Positions 1 to 7,521 of a DNA stretch of 64,000 nucleotides are shown here, piece after piece. The first letter of the stretch is position 1, and each line of letters starts with the position of its first letter. The translations under genes were made by a program, and so were the position numbers. A model generated the notes under the pieces. That model made no database searches, was not told where the DNA came from, and worked only from the letters and a program-made list of their open reading frames with translations. The stretch lies in IMG/VR virus record IMGVR_UViG_3300042934_001067, positions 92,277 to 156,276 of that record; one strand, given 5' to 3'. This DNA comes from a virus.

Positions 1-2
1 GC

Positions 3-575
3 CTGGTCGAGGGACACCAGCAGGACGAGCGCCTGGTCGTCGCCACTGACGCTTCCGTCAACGACACTCACGTGGCGATCGCCTATGTCAGCAGCCAGGG
101 CCACTACGGCATGCGCGCTCACCCTTACTCCCTGCACCTTATGAGCGGCAAGCACCGCTCGACCGTCAACGAGTTGCGAGCGGTCATGGACGCTCTGGAG
201 AACCTCGTAGATGAGACCGACCGCAAGCCGATCCGCGTGCTGACCGACAGCGAAGACGCCCTGAGCTACCTGACCAGGTGGAAGGAGGGCGAGGAGGACA
301 TGCCGCCTGGATACTCGCTGCGCTCACGGTCCCAGGGAGGAGTTGCCACCCTGGTCGCTCTGCAGCGCAAGGTGCGCCGCCTCCAGGAACTCAGCTTCCG
401 CCTCGTCCTCGGTCACACCGGCCATCCGCTCAACGAGACCGCCGACTCGCTCGCCAAGCTCGGCCTGCGGTACAGCACGGGCAAGGTCAAGGGGGACGTC
501 GTCCGACGGCATGCTCCGCAGTGGGCCGCCCTCGCGGTCGGCGACTTCAGCCGCTACACAGCGGAGACCATGTGA
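3..575 (+). CDS. RNase HI-like protein (5' end outside window)
   Basis: RNase HI enzymes cut the RNA strand of RNA-DNA hybrids. The frame is open to the left edge, so the true start lies upstream. A GTG at 72 would remove the first catalytic strand and is not the start. The four acidic positions of the family are all present: D in VVATDASV (near position 50), E in VNELRAV, D in LTDSEDAL and D in the C-terminal NETADSLAKLG, with GHTGHP just before the last. The last codons overlap the start of the recombinase gene (ATGTGA), so the two are probably co-translated. Family assignment is strong. The role, perhaps primer removal, is inferred. Confidence 0.85.
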   Translation: MVEGHQQDERLVVATDASVNDTHVAIAYVSSQGHYGMRAHPYSLHLMSGKHRSTVNELRAVMDALENLVDETDRKPIRVLTDSEDALSYLTRWKEGEEDMPPGYSLRSRSQGGVATLVALQRKVRRLQELSFRLVLGHTGHPLNETADSLAKLGLRYSTGKVKGDVVRRHAPQWAALAVGDFSRYTAETM

Positions 576-1558
576 ACCCTCAGCCCGTCAGCACAGTGAC
601 CACCGACCTTGTCGTTGCTCCGTCTGCCCTGCCTCTCCTGCATGCGGACGCTGCCCGCGTCCGAGCCACTTGCGAGGAGATCAGGCGGCAGTGGCTGGTG
701 GAACTCAAGAACGCCCACACTCAGCGGGCCTACGGAAGGTGCGCCGGGAACTGGTTCGACTGGTGCTTCGACAACATGGTCAGCCCGCTGGCCGCCCGCC
801 GCTACCACTCCGCACGGTGGTCGGCCGACCTGCAGGAGGTCCTCGGTGCCTCGGCGGTGAACCAGGCCCTCTCGGCCATGAACTCCTGGTACGAGTTCGG
901 CCTGGACGAGTACCCGCAGGCGTTCGAGATCGAGCACACGCCGTGGCGCAGGAAGCACCGGGTCGACGTCTCCGACGAGTCGCAGACGCTCGGCCTGGAC
1001 AAGGAGGAGGCCCAGCGCCTGCGGGCGATGAGCTGGGAGTACGGGGCGGTCGACGCGGCCGTGGTCGAGGTGCTGCTGGGCATGGGCCTGCGGTCGGCCG
1101 AGCTGGAAGCGGCGAACGTGGCCAGCTACGGCGGCGCGCGCGGCCACCGGACTCTGAAGATCGTCCGCAAGCGCACGAAGAAGCAGACCCTCGTCGTGCC
1201 GCCGGACGCGGCCCGCGCGCTGGACGAGCACCTCGCGCGGCGGCCCGGCCGCCGCGACGACGACGCCCTGGTGCTGTGCGCCGATGGCAAGCGGCTGACC
1301 AACCGGCGCATCGCTGGCATCGTCCAGCGCTGCTGCAGGGCCGCCCGCATCGACAAGGCGCTCTCCCCGCACGGCCTGCGCCACACCTGCGCCACGCTGA
1401 TGCTCGACGCGAAGGTGCCCCTGCGGAAGGTGCAGCGGTTCCTCGGTCACGCCGACCCTCGGACGACGAACCGCTATGACCTGGCCCGGCACGACCTGGA
1501 CGGCTCACCGGTGTATGACCTCGCCGAGTTCCTCAGTGGAAAAGCATTGAACGCCTGA
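572..1558 (+). CDS. tyrosine recombinase / phage-type integrase
   Basis: This 328-residue site-specific recombinase could integrate the element or resolve its multimers. The N-terminal half has a SAM-like core-binding domain (NAHTQRAYGRCAGNWFDWC). The catalytic half shows the first Arg in LLGMGLRSAEL, the Lys-rich beta-hairpin region, the HGLRHTCATLML box (H-x-x-R), the GHADPRTTNRY box, and the nucleophile Tyr in NRYDLA. The frame is open further upstream, but the GTG at 572 overlaps the RNase H stop (ATGTGA) and gives a normal family length. No attachment site could be identified. Confidence 0.9.
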   Translation: MNPQPVSTVTTDLVVAPSALPLLHADAARVRATCEEIRRQWLVELKNAHTQRAYGRCAGNWFDWCFDNMVSPLAARRYHSARWSADLQEVLGASAVNQALSAMNSWYEFGLDEYPQAFEIEHTPWRRKHRVDVSDESQTLGLDKEEAQRLRAMSWEYGAVDAAVVEVLLGMGLRSAELEAANVASYGGARGHRTLKIVRKRTKKQTLVVPPDAARALDEHLARRPGRRDDDALVLCADGKRLTNRRIAGIVQRCCRAARIDKALSPHGLRHTCATLMLDAKVPLRKVQRFLGHADPRTTNRYDLARHDLDGSPVYDLAEFLSGKALNA

Positions 1559-1604
1559 AGCGGTAGAATGCTGATCTACCCACCACCGAGGAGACCGCCC
1601 GCCC

Positions 1605-2102
1605 ATGGCCAGCAGTGCAGCCCGTCGCGCCCGCCGTAACGCCGAGAAGGCAGCCCGGGAGAAGGAGCAGGCCCCGGCCGTCCCCAAGCCGCAGGCGCCT
1701 GCTCCGAAGCCCGTACAGCCCGTCCTGGCGGCCGTCCCCGAGCCGGAGCCTGAGCCGGAGGCCCAGGAGCTGAACTTCATGGTGCCGCCGGGCGACCTGC
1801 TCCTCCCGGAGGGCGTGTACCCGGCGGACAAGCAGAAGCCGCTCGTCGTCGACTACGCGCTCGACGCGCACTGGCAGCAGTTCAGGGGCCGCAACCCGGA
1901 CCTGCGGATCTTCCAGAAGACGATGCGGGCGATGATGCGGGTGCTGATGCGTGAGGAGCACGCGGCCGTGGAGGCGGCCCGCGCGGAGGTCCGGCGCACG
2001 GGAGTCCCGGTCCGGCCGCAGGTGCCGCCGCTGCTGAAGGCCATCCGCGAGGAGCTGCGGCAGATGAAGGCCGAGGAGTCCGGCGCGATCTTCGACGACT
2101 GA
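1605..2102 (+). CDS. hypothetical protein with Ala/Pro/Glu-rich linker
   Basis: Unrecognised 165-residue protein. Residues 1-20 are basic and Ala-rich, about 21-55 form a low-complexity Pro-Glu linker with several EPEPE-type steps, and the rest is a compact charged alpha-helical segment ending in acidic residues. A GAGGAGA ribosome site lies 12 bases before the ATG. A TAGAAT -10-like box at 1564-1569 would give a short leader. A strong terminator follows at once, so this looks like a single-gene unit. Confidence 0.65.
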   Translation: MASSAARRARRNAEKAAREKEQAPAVPKPQAPAPKPVQPVLAAVPEPEPEPEAQELNFMVPPGDLLLPEGVYPADKQKPLVVDYALDAHWQQFRGRNPDLRIFQKTMRAMMRVLMREEHAAVEAARAEVRRTGVPVRPQVPPLLKAIREELRQMKAEESGAIFDD

Positions 2103-2112
2103 CTGTACCCGG

Positions 2113-2160
2113 CAGCGAGGCCCCCTCTCCGTCCCGTGTCTGGGAGAGGGGGCCTCGCTG
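2113..2160. terminator. strong hairpin terminator after 1605-2102
   Basis: A stem of about 17 bp (CAGCGAGGCCCCCTCTCC paired with GAGAGGGGGCCTCGCTG) with a 13-base loop, starting 10 bases after the stop codon. There is no long T-run, which is usual for Streptomyces terminators. Confidence 0.8.
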
Positions 2161-2314
2161 TTACTCGATGATCGGCCTCAGCGCGCATGGCGGCAGAGTC
2201 TGCGGCACCGCACGCGCTGTGAGGGCCAGGCCGTCTCCGGCCGTGAAGCCGGAGTGGGACCAGTGTGCACGATCCGGGGCCGTGCGGGTGACAGTTTCTC
2301 AGTTCTGCCCGTGG

Positions 2315-2512
2315 CTACGGGCGTTCGGGCGACAGCTGCTGCAGCAGATGGACCGCGAGGTCGACGGCGTCGCCGTCGAACGTCGCCAGGGCCTTGGGCC
2401 GGTGCACGGCGAGGTGGTTGTGCAGGCGCTGCAGGGACGCCACGGCGTCGTCGTGGAGGGCGGCGGCCGGGTCCTGGGTCGGGGGCGCCGGGAAGGCGCC
2501 TGGGGCGGTCAC
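2315..2512 (-). CDS. small hypothetical protein
   Basis: 65 residues. The chosen start is a GTG overlapping the TGA of the upstream gene (GTGA), the coupling used repeatedly in this window. The product begins with a Pro-Ala segment and then a predicted helix (LQRLHNHLAVHRPKAL). No family recognised. A longer reading in the same frame to 2824 would run antisense through the neighbour's start and is not supported. The 2161-2314 spacer holds no gene I can support. Confidence 0.45.
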   Translation of the reverse strand: MTAPGAFPAPPTQDPAAALHDDAVASLQRLHNHLAVHRPKALATFDGDAVDLAVHLLQQLSPERP

Positions 2513-2757
2513 CAGCCGCTCACGAACGGGTCGGCGGCCACCGGCTCCAGCTTGTCCAGGTTGCGGTTCTCCCACGCGAGACGGGCCGTCATCGACGTCG
2601 CCACCGACTGCGAGGCGTGCGGGCCCTGGTGGCCCTCGACGACCTCGCAGGAGTGGATGGCGAACTCGCCGGACACCTGGTCGCGGCAGGCCCGCTCCGG
2701 GAAGACGGGGGTGCGGATCTCGGTGCGGGCGGGGGACTTCTTCGTACGCGGCGGCAT
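2509..2757 (-). CDS. small hypothetical protein with one Cys-containing core
   Basis: 82 residues. The ATG at 2757 follows GGAGAGGAG at ideal distance. An upstream in-frame ATG at 2787 has no ribosome site. The N-terminus is basic (MPPRTKKSPA). The core contains CRDQ, IHSCEV and EGHQGPHASQ, a style seen in small actinophage proteins of unknown role. It overlaps the downstream 65-residue gene by four bases, so the pair is probably one operon. Confidence 0.55.
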   Translation of the reverse strand: MPPRTKKSPARTEIRTPVFPERACRDQVSGEFAIHSCEVVEGHQGPHASQSVATSMTARLAWENRNLDKLEPVAADPFVSGW

Positions 2758-2982
2758 GGCGGACTCCTCTCCACCCACTGGGGCCACGCGAACCCCTGTG
2801 GACAGCGTCGCGGCAATTGGTCATATGCCATGTTCGCCAGGGGTCTTTTCTCGATCTGAGAATGTGTCATACCTTCGACGTGCGGACACACAGAGTGATC
2901 AAGTGAGTACGCGTCGGTCACACGCGTGCCCGCACCTGCCCCGCCACGGGACAGGTCCACCTCCACACCAGAGGAGCAGGAC

Positions 2983-3246
2983 ATGCCACAGAAGGACCCC
3001 GCCAGCACCGACCTGTACGCCCGCGACCTCCTCGGCCCGTACGACTACATGTGCAACACCGACGGCAGCAACACCGACATGGAAAGCTGCCTCGGCATCG
3101 CCGAGCTGGCAGGCGGCGGCTACTCCATCACCGGCAATAAGCCCGAGGACACCGGCCGCGAGCTGCGCGGCAGCGTCGGCGAGCTGCGCGACCTCTACAG
3201 GGTCCTCCGCAACAAGCCGGAGATCGCCGGGAACCCCACCCTCTGA
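2983..3246 (+). CDS. small DUF397-like protein
   Basis: 87 residues. The ATG at 2983 follows GAGGAG. A start at 2926 lacks a ribosome site. The C-terminal half (ESCLGIAELAGGGYSITGNKPEDTG then a helix with ELRDLYRVLR) resembles actinobacterial DUF397, usually written C-V-E-V-A-GG-V-A-V-R-D-S then a W/F-rich helix. It has two Cys and an acidic N-terminus. A stable hairpin separates it from the oxygenase gene 89 bases downstream on the same strand. It could be a partner or substrate of that enzyme, which is inference only. Confidence 0.6.
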   Translation: MPQKDPASTDLYARDLLGPYDYMCNTDGSNTDMESCLGIAELAGGGYSITGNKPEDTGRELRGSVGELRDLYRVLRNKPEIAGNPTL

Positions 3247-3267
3247 TCTCCACGCACCCCCGCTCCA

Positions 3268-3302
3268 CGGCGCCCAGGACCGGTCCATGATCCTGGGCGC
3301 CG
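3268..3302 (+). terminator. attenuator-like hairpin between the small gene and the oxygenase gene
   Basis: A 12-bp perfect stem (CGGCGCCCAGGA with TCCTGGGCGCCG) and an 11-base loop in the 89-base gap. It would reduce expression of the downstream gene relative to the small gene. Confidence 0.6.
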
Positions 3303-3335
3303 CTCCGCCCACGCTACCCGAACAGGAGCGCCACC

Positions 3336-4256
3336 ATGCCGTTGAAGGACCTGGTCCCAGACGCCGCCGAACTCCTCGGCTCCTGGCCCACCGAACCCCG
3401 CATCTACCATCACGGCGCCCACGCCTTCGACGGCCTCCTCACCATGGCCGAGACGGACGCCCTCATCGACCACGACTGCCTGCCCAACCGCAACGTGCGC
3501 CTCATCCGCGACGGCGAGACGGTCGACGACCGTGAGTACAGCGCCACCCCGGACATGCCCAACCCCGGCGCCGTCCGCCGCTACCTCAACGAGGGCTGCT
3601 CGCTGTCCATCAGGCGCCTGCAGACCATCAAGCCCTCGCTGAGCATCCTGCGCCGGGAGGTCGCCGCCGAGACCGGCTACGAGACCCACTTCAACGCCTA
3701 CCTCACCCCGCCGAAGCAACACGGTCTGCGGTACCACTTCGATCCCTACGTCACCCTCGTCATCCAGATCCACGGCTCCAAGGTCTGGCCCCTCCACAGG
3801 CCGTTCGTCGAGCATCCCGTGGAGGAGTACGAGAACTTCCGCCGCCGGGGCTTCACCGAGCAGGAGCGGGAGTACCTCGCCAATCAGGAGCCGGAGAAGG
3901 AGTACACCCTGCGGCCGGGGGACGTGTTTTGGCTGCCCCGGGGCTGGGTGCACTCTCCGCACAACCGTCGCAGCACCGAGCCCAGCCTGCACCTGACATT
4001 CGCCCTCAAGCAGCGCACCCTGCACTGGGCCGCCGAGGAAATCGCGGGTGTCATCAACCGGCACCTCCTGGACGACCCCGAGGCCCGAGACGGCATCCCG
4101 CCCGCCCGCCTCCTGGACGACACCGAAGCAGTCGTCGAAGACGTTCGTCAGATCCTGGTCGGCGCCCTGATGAGCATGGACGCCAAGGAGATGGCCGCCA
4201 CGGTGCGCCGTGCCGCGCTGGCCGAAGCGCCCTCCCCGGCGCCCAGCCTGCGCTAG
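3336..4256 (+). CDS. JmjC/cupin-type 2-oxoglutarate Fe(II) oxygenase
   Basis: 306 residues, of the JmjC-like cupin group (JmjC_2 type, which includes bacterial ribosomal oxygenases). The metal ligands are visible: H-x-D in LRYHFDPYVTLVIQIHGSKVW (about residues 131-133) and the distal His in GDVFWLPRGWVHSP (about residue 207). The family hydroxylates proteins or peptides. The ATG has CAGGAG 8 bases upstream. Its gene follows the DUF397-like small gene, and its stop codon forms part of a TAGGGT box for the next gene. Enzyme class is fairly sure; substrate unknown. Confidence 0.8.
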   Translation: MPLKDLVPDAAELLGSWPTEPRIYHHGAHAFDGLLTMAETDALIDHDCLPNRNVRLIRDGETVDDREYSATPDMPNPGAVRRYLNEGCSLSIRRLQTIKPSLSILRREVAAETGYETHFNAYLTPPKQHGLRYHFDPYVTLVIQIHGSKVWPLHRPFVEHPVEEYENFRRRGFTEQEREYLANQEPEKEYTLRPGDVFWLPRGWVHSPHNRRSTEPSLHLTFALKQRTLHWAAEEIAGVINRHLLDDPEARDGIPPARLLDDTEAVVEDVRQILVGALMSMDAKEMAATVRRAALAEAPSPAPSLR

Positions 4257-4259
4257 GGT
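4254..4259 (+). promoter_or_regulatory. TAGGGT -10 box for a leaderless gene
   Basis: TAGGGT ends 8 bases before the GTG at 4268, so transcription would start at or next to the start codon, as in many Streptomyces leaderless genes. The box includes the TAG stop of the oxygenase. No clear -35 box is visible. Confidence 0.5.
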
Positions 4260-4267
4260 CTGAGTCC

Positions 4268-4657
4268 GTGACCGTCACCACCGCCCCCGTTCACTGGCAC
4301 GCCTTCGCCTACACCGGCAAGTGCTACACCGACGGCGAGGTCGCCAAGGGCCTCGCGCCGCCTTCCTTCCCGCCTGTCGAGCTGGCCCGCTGGCTCGACA
4401 GGCGTCCCGGCCTGTACGTCTTCACCGAGGAGCAGGTCGACGAGGCCGTCGCCTGGCTGGACAAGGAGCTGAACGAGCACGTGCCGGTGGACGCAGCCTC
4501 GTTCCCCGTCTCGGTGCGGTTGGAGTACTCACGCGCCCGGCTGCAGGAGCGGGTCAACCGGGATGTCTGGTACGGGTACTGGACCGCGAGCATGCAGTTC
4601 GTCACCCGGGCACTCGTCGTCTGCACCAGCCGGGACTCCGCGAAGGGCTGCGTGTAG
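4268..4657 (+). CDS. hypothetical protein next to the JmjC oxygenase
   Basis: 129 residues, unrecognised. It starts with GTG, has no ribosome site, and lies directly after a TAGGGT box, so it is probably leaderless. The sequence is an alpha/beta mix with aromatic residues (HWHAFAYTGKCY, VWYGYWTASMQF) and two Cys near the C-terminus (VVCTSRDSAKGCV). The longer frame to 3929 lies inside the oxygenase gene and is rejected. It could be a third member of the oxygenase locus. Confidence 0.5.
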   Translation: MTVTTAPVHWHAFAYTGKCYTDGEVAKGLAPPSFPPVELARWLDRRPGLYVFTEEQVDEAVAWLDKELNEHVPVDAASFPVSVRLEYSRARLQERVNRDVWYGYWTASMQFVTRALVVCTSRDSAKGCV

Positions 4658-4807
4658 CCCGTCCCAGACGGCCCCGTCTGTGCGCTCCCCCCGTGGCGCA
4701 TGGGCGGGGCTTCCTGCTGTGTACGGCCGCGCACGGCGGGTACACGCCCTGCAGGCCCCGCCGACGCAGCGCACGCCCCCCCCCAGCGCTTCCGGCGGGG
4801 CCGTGGG

Positions 4808-5155
4808 CTACCGGCGGGGGACCTCGGCGCGCAGCAGCAGTTCGTGGCCGAGCCAGGGCACGTCCTTGACGCGCGCGTGCTTGGTGATGCTGGGGACGAC
4901 GTCGTAGTCGATGTCGTCCTCGTGGGTGAGGTGGCCGTCGAAGAAGGTGCACCACTGTTCGTAGTACGACAGGATCTTCTCGCGGCGCAGCCAGGAGTCC
5001 TCGATGACACCGATGAGTGCGACGTTCACTCCGGAGGAGACGCGCCATTCGATGGGCGGCAGGCCTGCTTTGGCGGCCCGGGTCAGCAGGCGGCCGAGGG
5101 CGAGGTAGGCCTGGCGCTGGCGGTCGTTCTCGTACTGGCGGAGGTAGTCGGTCAC
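4808..5155 (-). CDS. hypothetical protein
   Basis: 115 residues, unrecognised. The GTG start overlaps the TGA of the upstream gene (GTGA). It has a helical N-terminal half (DRQRQAYLALGRLL) and an aromatic acidic middle (SYYEQWCTFFDGHLTHEDDIDYD). The longer frame to 5746 crosses the 23-bp inverted repeat and the neighbour gene and is rejected. The convergent gap 4658-4807 holds a small hairpin (AGACGG...CCGTCT near 4667-4681) and nothing else I can support. Confidence 0.55.
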   Translation of the reverse strand: MTDYLRQYENDRQRQAYLALGRLLTRAAKAGLPPIEWRVSSGVNVALIGVIEDSWLRREKILSYYEQWCTFFDGHLTHEDDIDYDVVPSITKHARVKDVPWLGHELLLRAEVPRR

Positions 5156-5376
5156 GGTTGGTCGTTGCTCTGGGTGCCGCCCCGGACTTCGCCGACGTCG
5201 TCGATGCGCGGGGCGCCGTCGAGGGTGTGGGCGATGTGCACGGTGGCGCCGGTGATGTCGATGCCCTTGGCGGCGAGCTGAGCGGTCATGTTCTGCTTCC
5301 AGTCGTCGAGGGTCTGTGCTTTGGTGACGGCCTCGTCGATCTGGGACTGGATGTTGTCGTCGTTGAGGTCGCTCAT
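5152..5376 (-). CDS. small acidic hypothetical protein
   Basis: 74 residues. The ATG at 5376 follows GAGGAGCCGTC. A start at 5412 lacks a ribosome site. The sequence begins MSDLNDDNIQSQIDEAVTKAQ, is amphipathic and acidic, and is typical of small actinobacterial proteins of unknown role. It is coupled by a four-base overlap to the downstream 115-residue gene. Confidence 0.6.
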   Translation of the reverse strand: MSDLNDDNIQSQIDEAVTKAQTLDDWKQNMTAQLAAKGIDITGATVHIAHTLDGAPRIDDVGEVRGGTQSNDQP

Positions 5377-5547
5377 GACGGCTCCTCTGCGGGCGGGATG
5401 CGGTGGGTTCACAGCCTACCGGCGCGCGGGCGCCGTGGTGTTGGCCTTCGTGGTGGCGGCCGTGGCAGGATCGGGGTATCCGCCAGCGGCCCGCCAGCCG
5501 CAGTCCCGACTCGAACCGCCCCAGGGCACCCGCGTTTCCGTTTCCGC

Positions 5548-5680
5548 AGGTCAACCTTACAAAACCTCGCGCAGGCCCACATCCGGCCGGTGGCTGAGGT
5601 AGAAACGCGAAGTGCGGGGCGGTGCCGCGCGCGACTTCTCCGAGTGGTGGGTGGCCTGCGAGGTTTTGTAAGGTTGACCT
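5548..5680. repeat. perfect 23-bp inverted repeat with 87-bp spacer
   Basis: The arms are 5548-5570 (begins AGGTCAACCTTACAAAACC) and its exact reverse complement at 5658-5680. The arms are AT-richer than their surroundings. The repeat fills most of the 332-base gap between divergent genes and ends 28 bases before the GTG of the recombinase-like gene. It could be an operator pair, a recombination site pair or a stem-loop. No other copy was noticed in the window. Confidence 0.85.
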
Positions 5681-5708
5681 CCGTCGTGGACCCGGCAGGA
5701 TAAGGGGC

Positions 5709-6572
5709 GTGGAACCCCTGATGCTGCTCGACCACTGGCTGGCCAACGCCCCTCTGAAGCCCTCGTCCCAAGCCGAGTACCGGCGCGAGGTCGGCTACTG
5801 GCTCACCTGGTGCGACGCCCAGCGCAACCCCCGCGTGCACCCATACCACGTCGGCCCGGCCCACGTCGCCCGCTGGTGCGACGAGCAGTTCCTGCGCCCA
5901 CACCTCGGCGACATCCCCTTCACCGGGCCCGAGGCCCTCGCCGTCCTCGTCGCCGAACGCCCCGACGTCGCCAAGAGCCACGACCGGCGCATCACCGCCC
6001 TCTTCCTCTACTACGAAGCCGCCAAGGACCAGGGCCTGGTCCTCACTCCCCCGCACCTGCACGACCTGCGCTCCGGCGTCGACCGCGACAAGGGCGCACC
6101 CCGGCGCCTCGACCCCCGAGAGCGCGCCGCCTTCCTCAGGGCCGTCGGCGCCTGGGGTCCTGACCGCAGCCAGCACCACCAGCGCGACCAGCTCCTGGCC
6201 TACCTCCTGCTCGCAGGACTGCGTCCCGCCCAGGCCGTCCGCCTCGACAGACGCCTCATGAACGAACAGCCCGACGGCAGCTGGCACTGCCGCGTCCCCG
6301 ACGAACACGACGGCCCCGGCCGCCCGGTCGAACTCGACCCCCTCGTCGGCGACGCCATCCGCGAGTACCTCCCCCACCGCCCCACCCCCAGGCCCGGCGA
6401 ATGGGCCCTCCTCCTCTCCCGCACCGGCCGCCCCCTCTACAGCCGCTTCCCCAACGAACTCGTCCGCGCCATCGCCGACACCAGCCCACGCCTCGCCCAG
6501 CGCCACCCGCCCGTCACCGCCGACGCCGTCGCCCACACCGGCCTCTGGGACGAACCCGGAGAAAAGTCCTGA
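5709..6572 (+). CDS. tyrosine-recombinase-like protein lacking the C-terminal catalytic boxes
   Basis: 287 residues. The N-terminus has a core-binding domain (KPSSQAEYRREVGYWLTWC), and the middle has the first Arg box LLAYLLLAGLRPAQAVRLD. The family's H-x-x-R box and nucleophilic Tyr are absent: the protein ends shortly after the expected position with AHTGLWDEPGEKS. It is therefore either a decayed integrase or a protein that only binds DNA. The GTG at 5709 was chosen because the frame upstream runs through the inverted repeat. The 38-residue membrane protein follows. Confidence 0.6.
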   Translation: MEPLMLLDHWLANAPLKPSSQAEYRREVGYWLTWCDAQRNPRVHPYHVGPAHVARWCDEQFLRPHLGDIPFTGPEALAVLVAERPDVAKSHDRRITALFLYYEAAKDQGLVLTPPHLHDLRSGVDRDKGAPRRLDPRERAAFLRAVGAWGPDRSQHHQRDQLLAYLLLAGLRPAQAVRLDRRLMNEQPDGSWHCRVPDEHDGPGRPVELDPLVGDAIREYLPHRPTPRPGEWALLLSRTGRPLYSRFPNELVRAIADTSPRLAQRHPPVTADAVAHTGLWDEPGEKS

Positions 6573-6585
6573 CACACTGAGCACC

Positions 6586-6702
6586 GTGACCCGCCACACA
6601 CCGCTGCACCCCTACGCCCGCGCCGCCCTGCTCCTCGTCGGAGGCTTCTGGGGCACCGTCCTGCTCCTGGCCGCCACCGTGGCGATCCTCTGCTGGACAT
6701 GA
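6586..6702 (+). CDS. 38-residue single-span membrane protein
   Basis: Starts GTG at 6586, 13 bases after the recombinase-like gene. A short basic/His N-terminus is followed by one hydrophobic helix (ALLLVGGFWGTVLLLAATVAIL). A terminator begins two bases after the stop. No clear ribosome site; CACACT upstream could be a -10 box for leaderless expression. The function is unknown. Confidence 0.45.
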   Translation: MTRHTPLHPYARAALLLVGGFWGTVLLLAATVAILCWT

Positions 6703-6703
6703 C

Positions 6704-6734
6704 GAAGGGCCCCGCTCAACCTACGGGGCCCTTC
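6704..6734 (+). terminator. hairpin terminator
   Basis: An 11-bp perfect stem (GAAGGGCCCCG with CGGGGCCCTTC), 9-base loop, directly after the small membrane protein gene and directly before the CRISPR-like repeats. Confidence 0.8.
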
Positions 6735-7035
6735 ACCTCCGCAAGTGCGGAGCAATCTTGCTGACCACATGGCTTGCGCCGTTGCGATCCACCTCCGCCG
6801 GAGCGGAGCCACACCCCGCCAGTGCGGGGACTACTCGGAATACCAAGCCGAGCCACCCCCGCGTCGGCGGGGAAGAGTCTCAGAGCGCGTCATCACCGTG
6901 CTCTTCAACCGGTACACCCCCGCAGATGCGGGGAGCAACGCACCTCTGCCCTTAACGAGGGCCATCCCCGCAGGTGCGGAGAGCAGTTGTGCACGCCCCT
7001 GAGGCCGGGGCCATCCCCGCTGTCGCGGGGAGCAC
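6735..7035. CRISPR. degenerate type I-E-like CRISPR repeat cluster
   Basis: Seven copies of a palindromic core, CCCCGC-n3/5-GCGGGG with flanks ATCC/ACCC and AGCA(C), occur near 6735, 6791, 6813, 6855, 6914, 6964 and 7013. The last copies (GGCCATCCCCGC...GCGGGGAGCAC) match the actinobacterial type I-E repeat style. Core-to-core distances are 56, 21, 43, 61, 48 and 49; only one has the canonical 61. Spurious translations give HPRRCGEQ, a known by-product of I-E repeats. No cas gene lies in the window, so this is probably a decayed or minimal array. Independent REP-like hairpins are the alternative. Confidence 0.55.
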
Positions 7036-7053
7036 GTCTACGAAGTTAGCAGA

Positions 7054-7085
7054 ATCTCGCGCCGCCAGAAGGCGTTCCGCGAGAT
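7054..7085. repeat. 8-bp inverted repeat upstream of 7118-7459
   Basis: ATCTCGCG (7054-7061) pairs with CGCGAGAT (7078-7085). It sits between the repeat cluster and the gene start and may be an operator or leader hairpin. Confidence 0.4.
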
Positions 7086-7117
7086 GATGGAAACTCACAT
7101 CCCGCCAGGAGGAACCG

Positions 7118-7459
7118 ATGAGCGAGACCCAGACCGCCGCCGACGTCCGCACCGCCACGGTGCGAGCTGATGATGAAGGTCGGTGGTGGCTGACCGTCGA
7201 GGGCACCAGCATCGACGACGAGTACGCGATGGTCGTCGAGGACAACACCGGCCCGGACTACCTCCCCGGCGCCGGACTGGGACACCGGCTGATCGAGCGC
7301 GGATTCATGCCCGACCGCTCCGCCGTCGACCGGCACGACGGCACGGCTGCGGGGAAGCTGGCCGCGACGGCGGAGTCCGGCTGGACTCGGACCGGGCCGG
7401 ACACCTGGACGATCCCCTGCAGCCCGATCCCCGGCTTCCCTGGCGGCAAGTCGGCCTGA
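7118..7459 (+). CDS. hypothetical protein
   Basis: 113 residues, unrecognised. The ATG follows CAGGAGGAACCG, a very good ribosome site. The protein is acidic, with a beta-rich middle (RWWLTVEGTS, DEYAMVVEDN) and a Gly-Pro-rich C-terminus. It is bounded by the CRISPR-like cluster on one side and a strong terminator on the other, so it stands alone. Confidence 0.6.
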   Translation: MSETQTAADVRTATVRADDEGRWWLTVEGTSIDDEYAMVVEDNTGPDYLPGAGLGHRLIERGFMPDRSAVDRHDGTAAGKLAATAESGWTRTGPDTWTIPCSPIPGFPGGKSA

Positions 7460-7472
7460 TTCCGCAAGGTTT

Positions 7473-7517
7473 CCCAGAACGGCCACTTTCCCGTCCGAGG
7501 AAAGTGGCCGTTCTGGG
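7473..7517. terminator. bidirectional terminator
   Basis: A 19-bp perfect stem (CCCAGAACGGCCACTTTCC and its complement) with a 7-base loop between convergent genes 7118-7459 and 7522-8535. Confidence 0.9.
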
Positions 7518-7521
7518 CAGG

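Noticed and set aside
278-571. Upstream extension of the integrase frame
   Set aside because: It lies over the RNase H catalytic region and has no ribosome site; GTG 572 with the ATGTGA overlap explains the gene.
2168-3535. 455-residue plus-strand frame
   Set aside because: It crosses two minus-strand genes with good ribosome sites and the small DUF397-like gene in another frame.
6745-7049. Small frames with HPRRCGEQ-type repeats
   Set aside because: Known translation by-product of type I-E-like repeats; no start signals.
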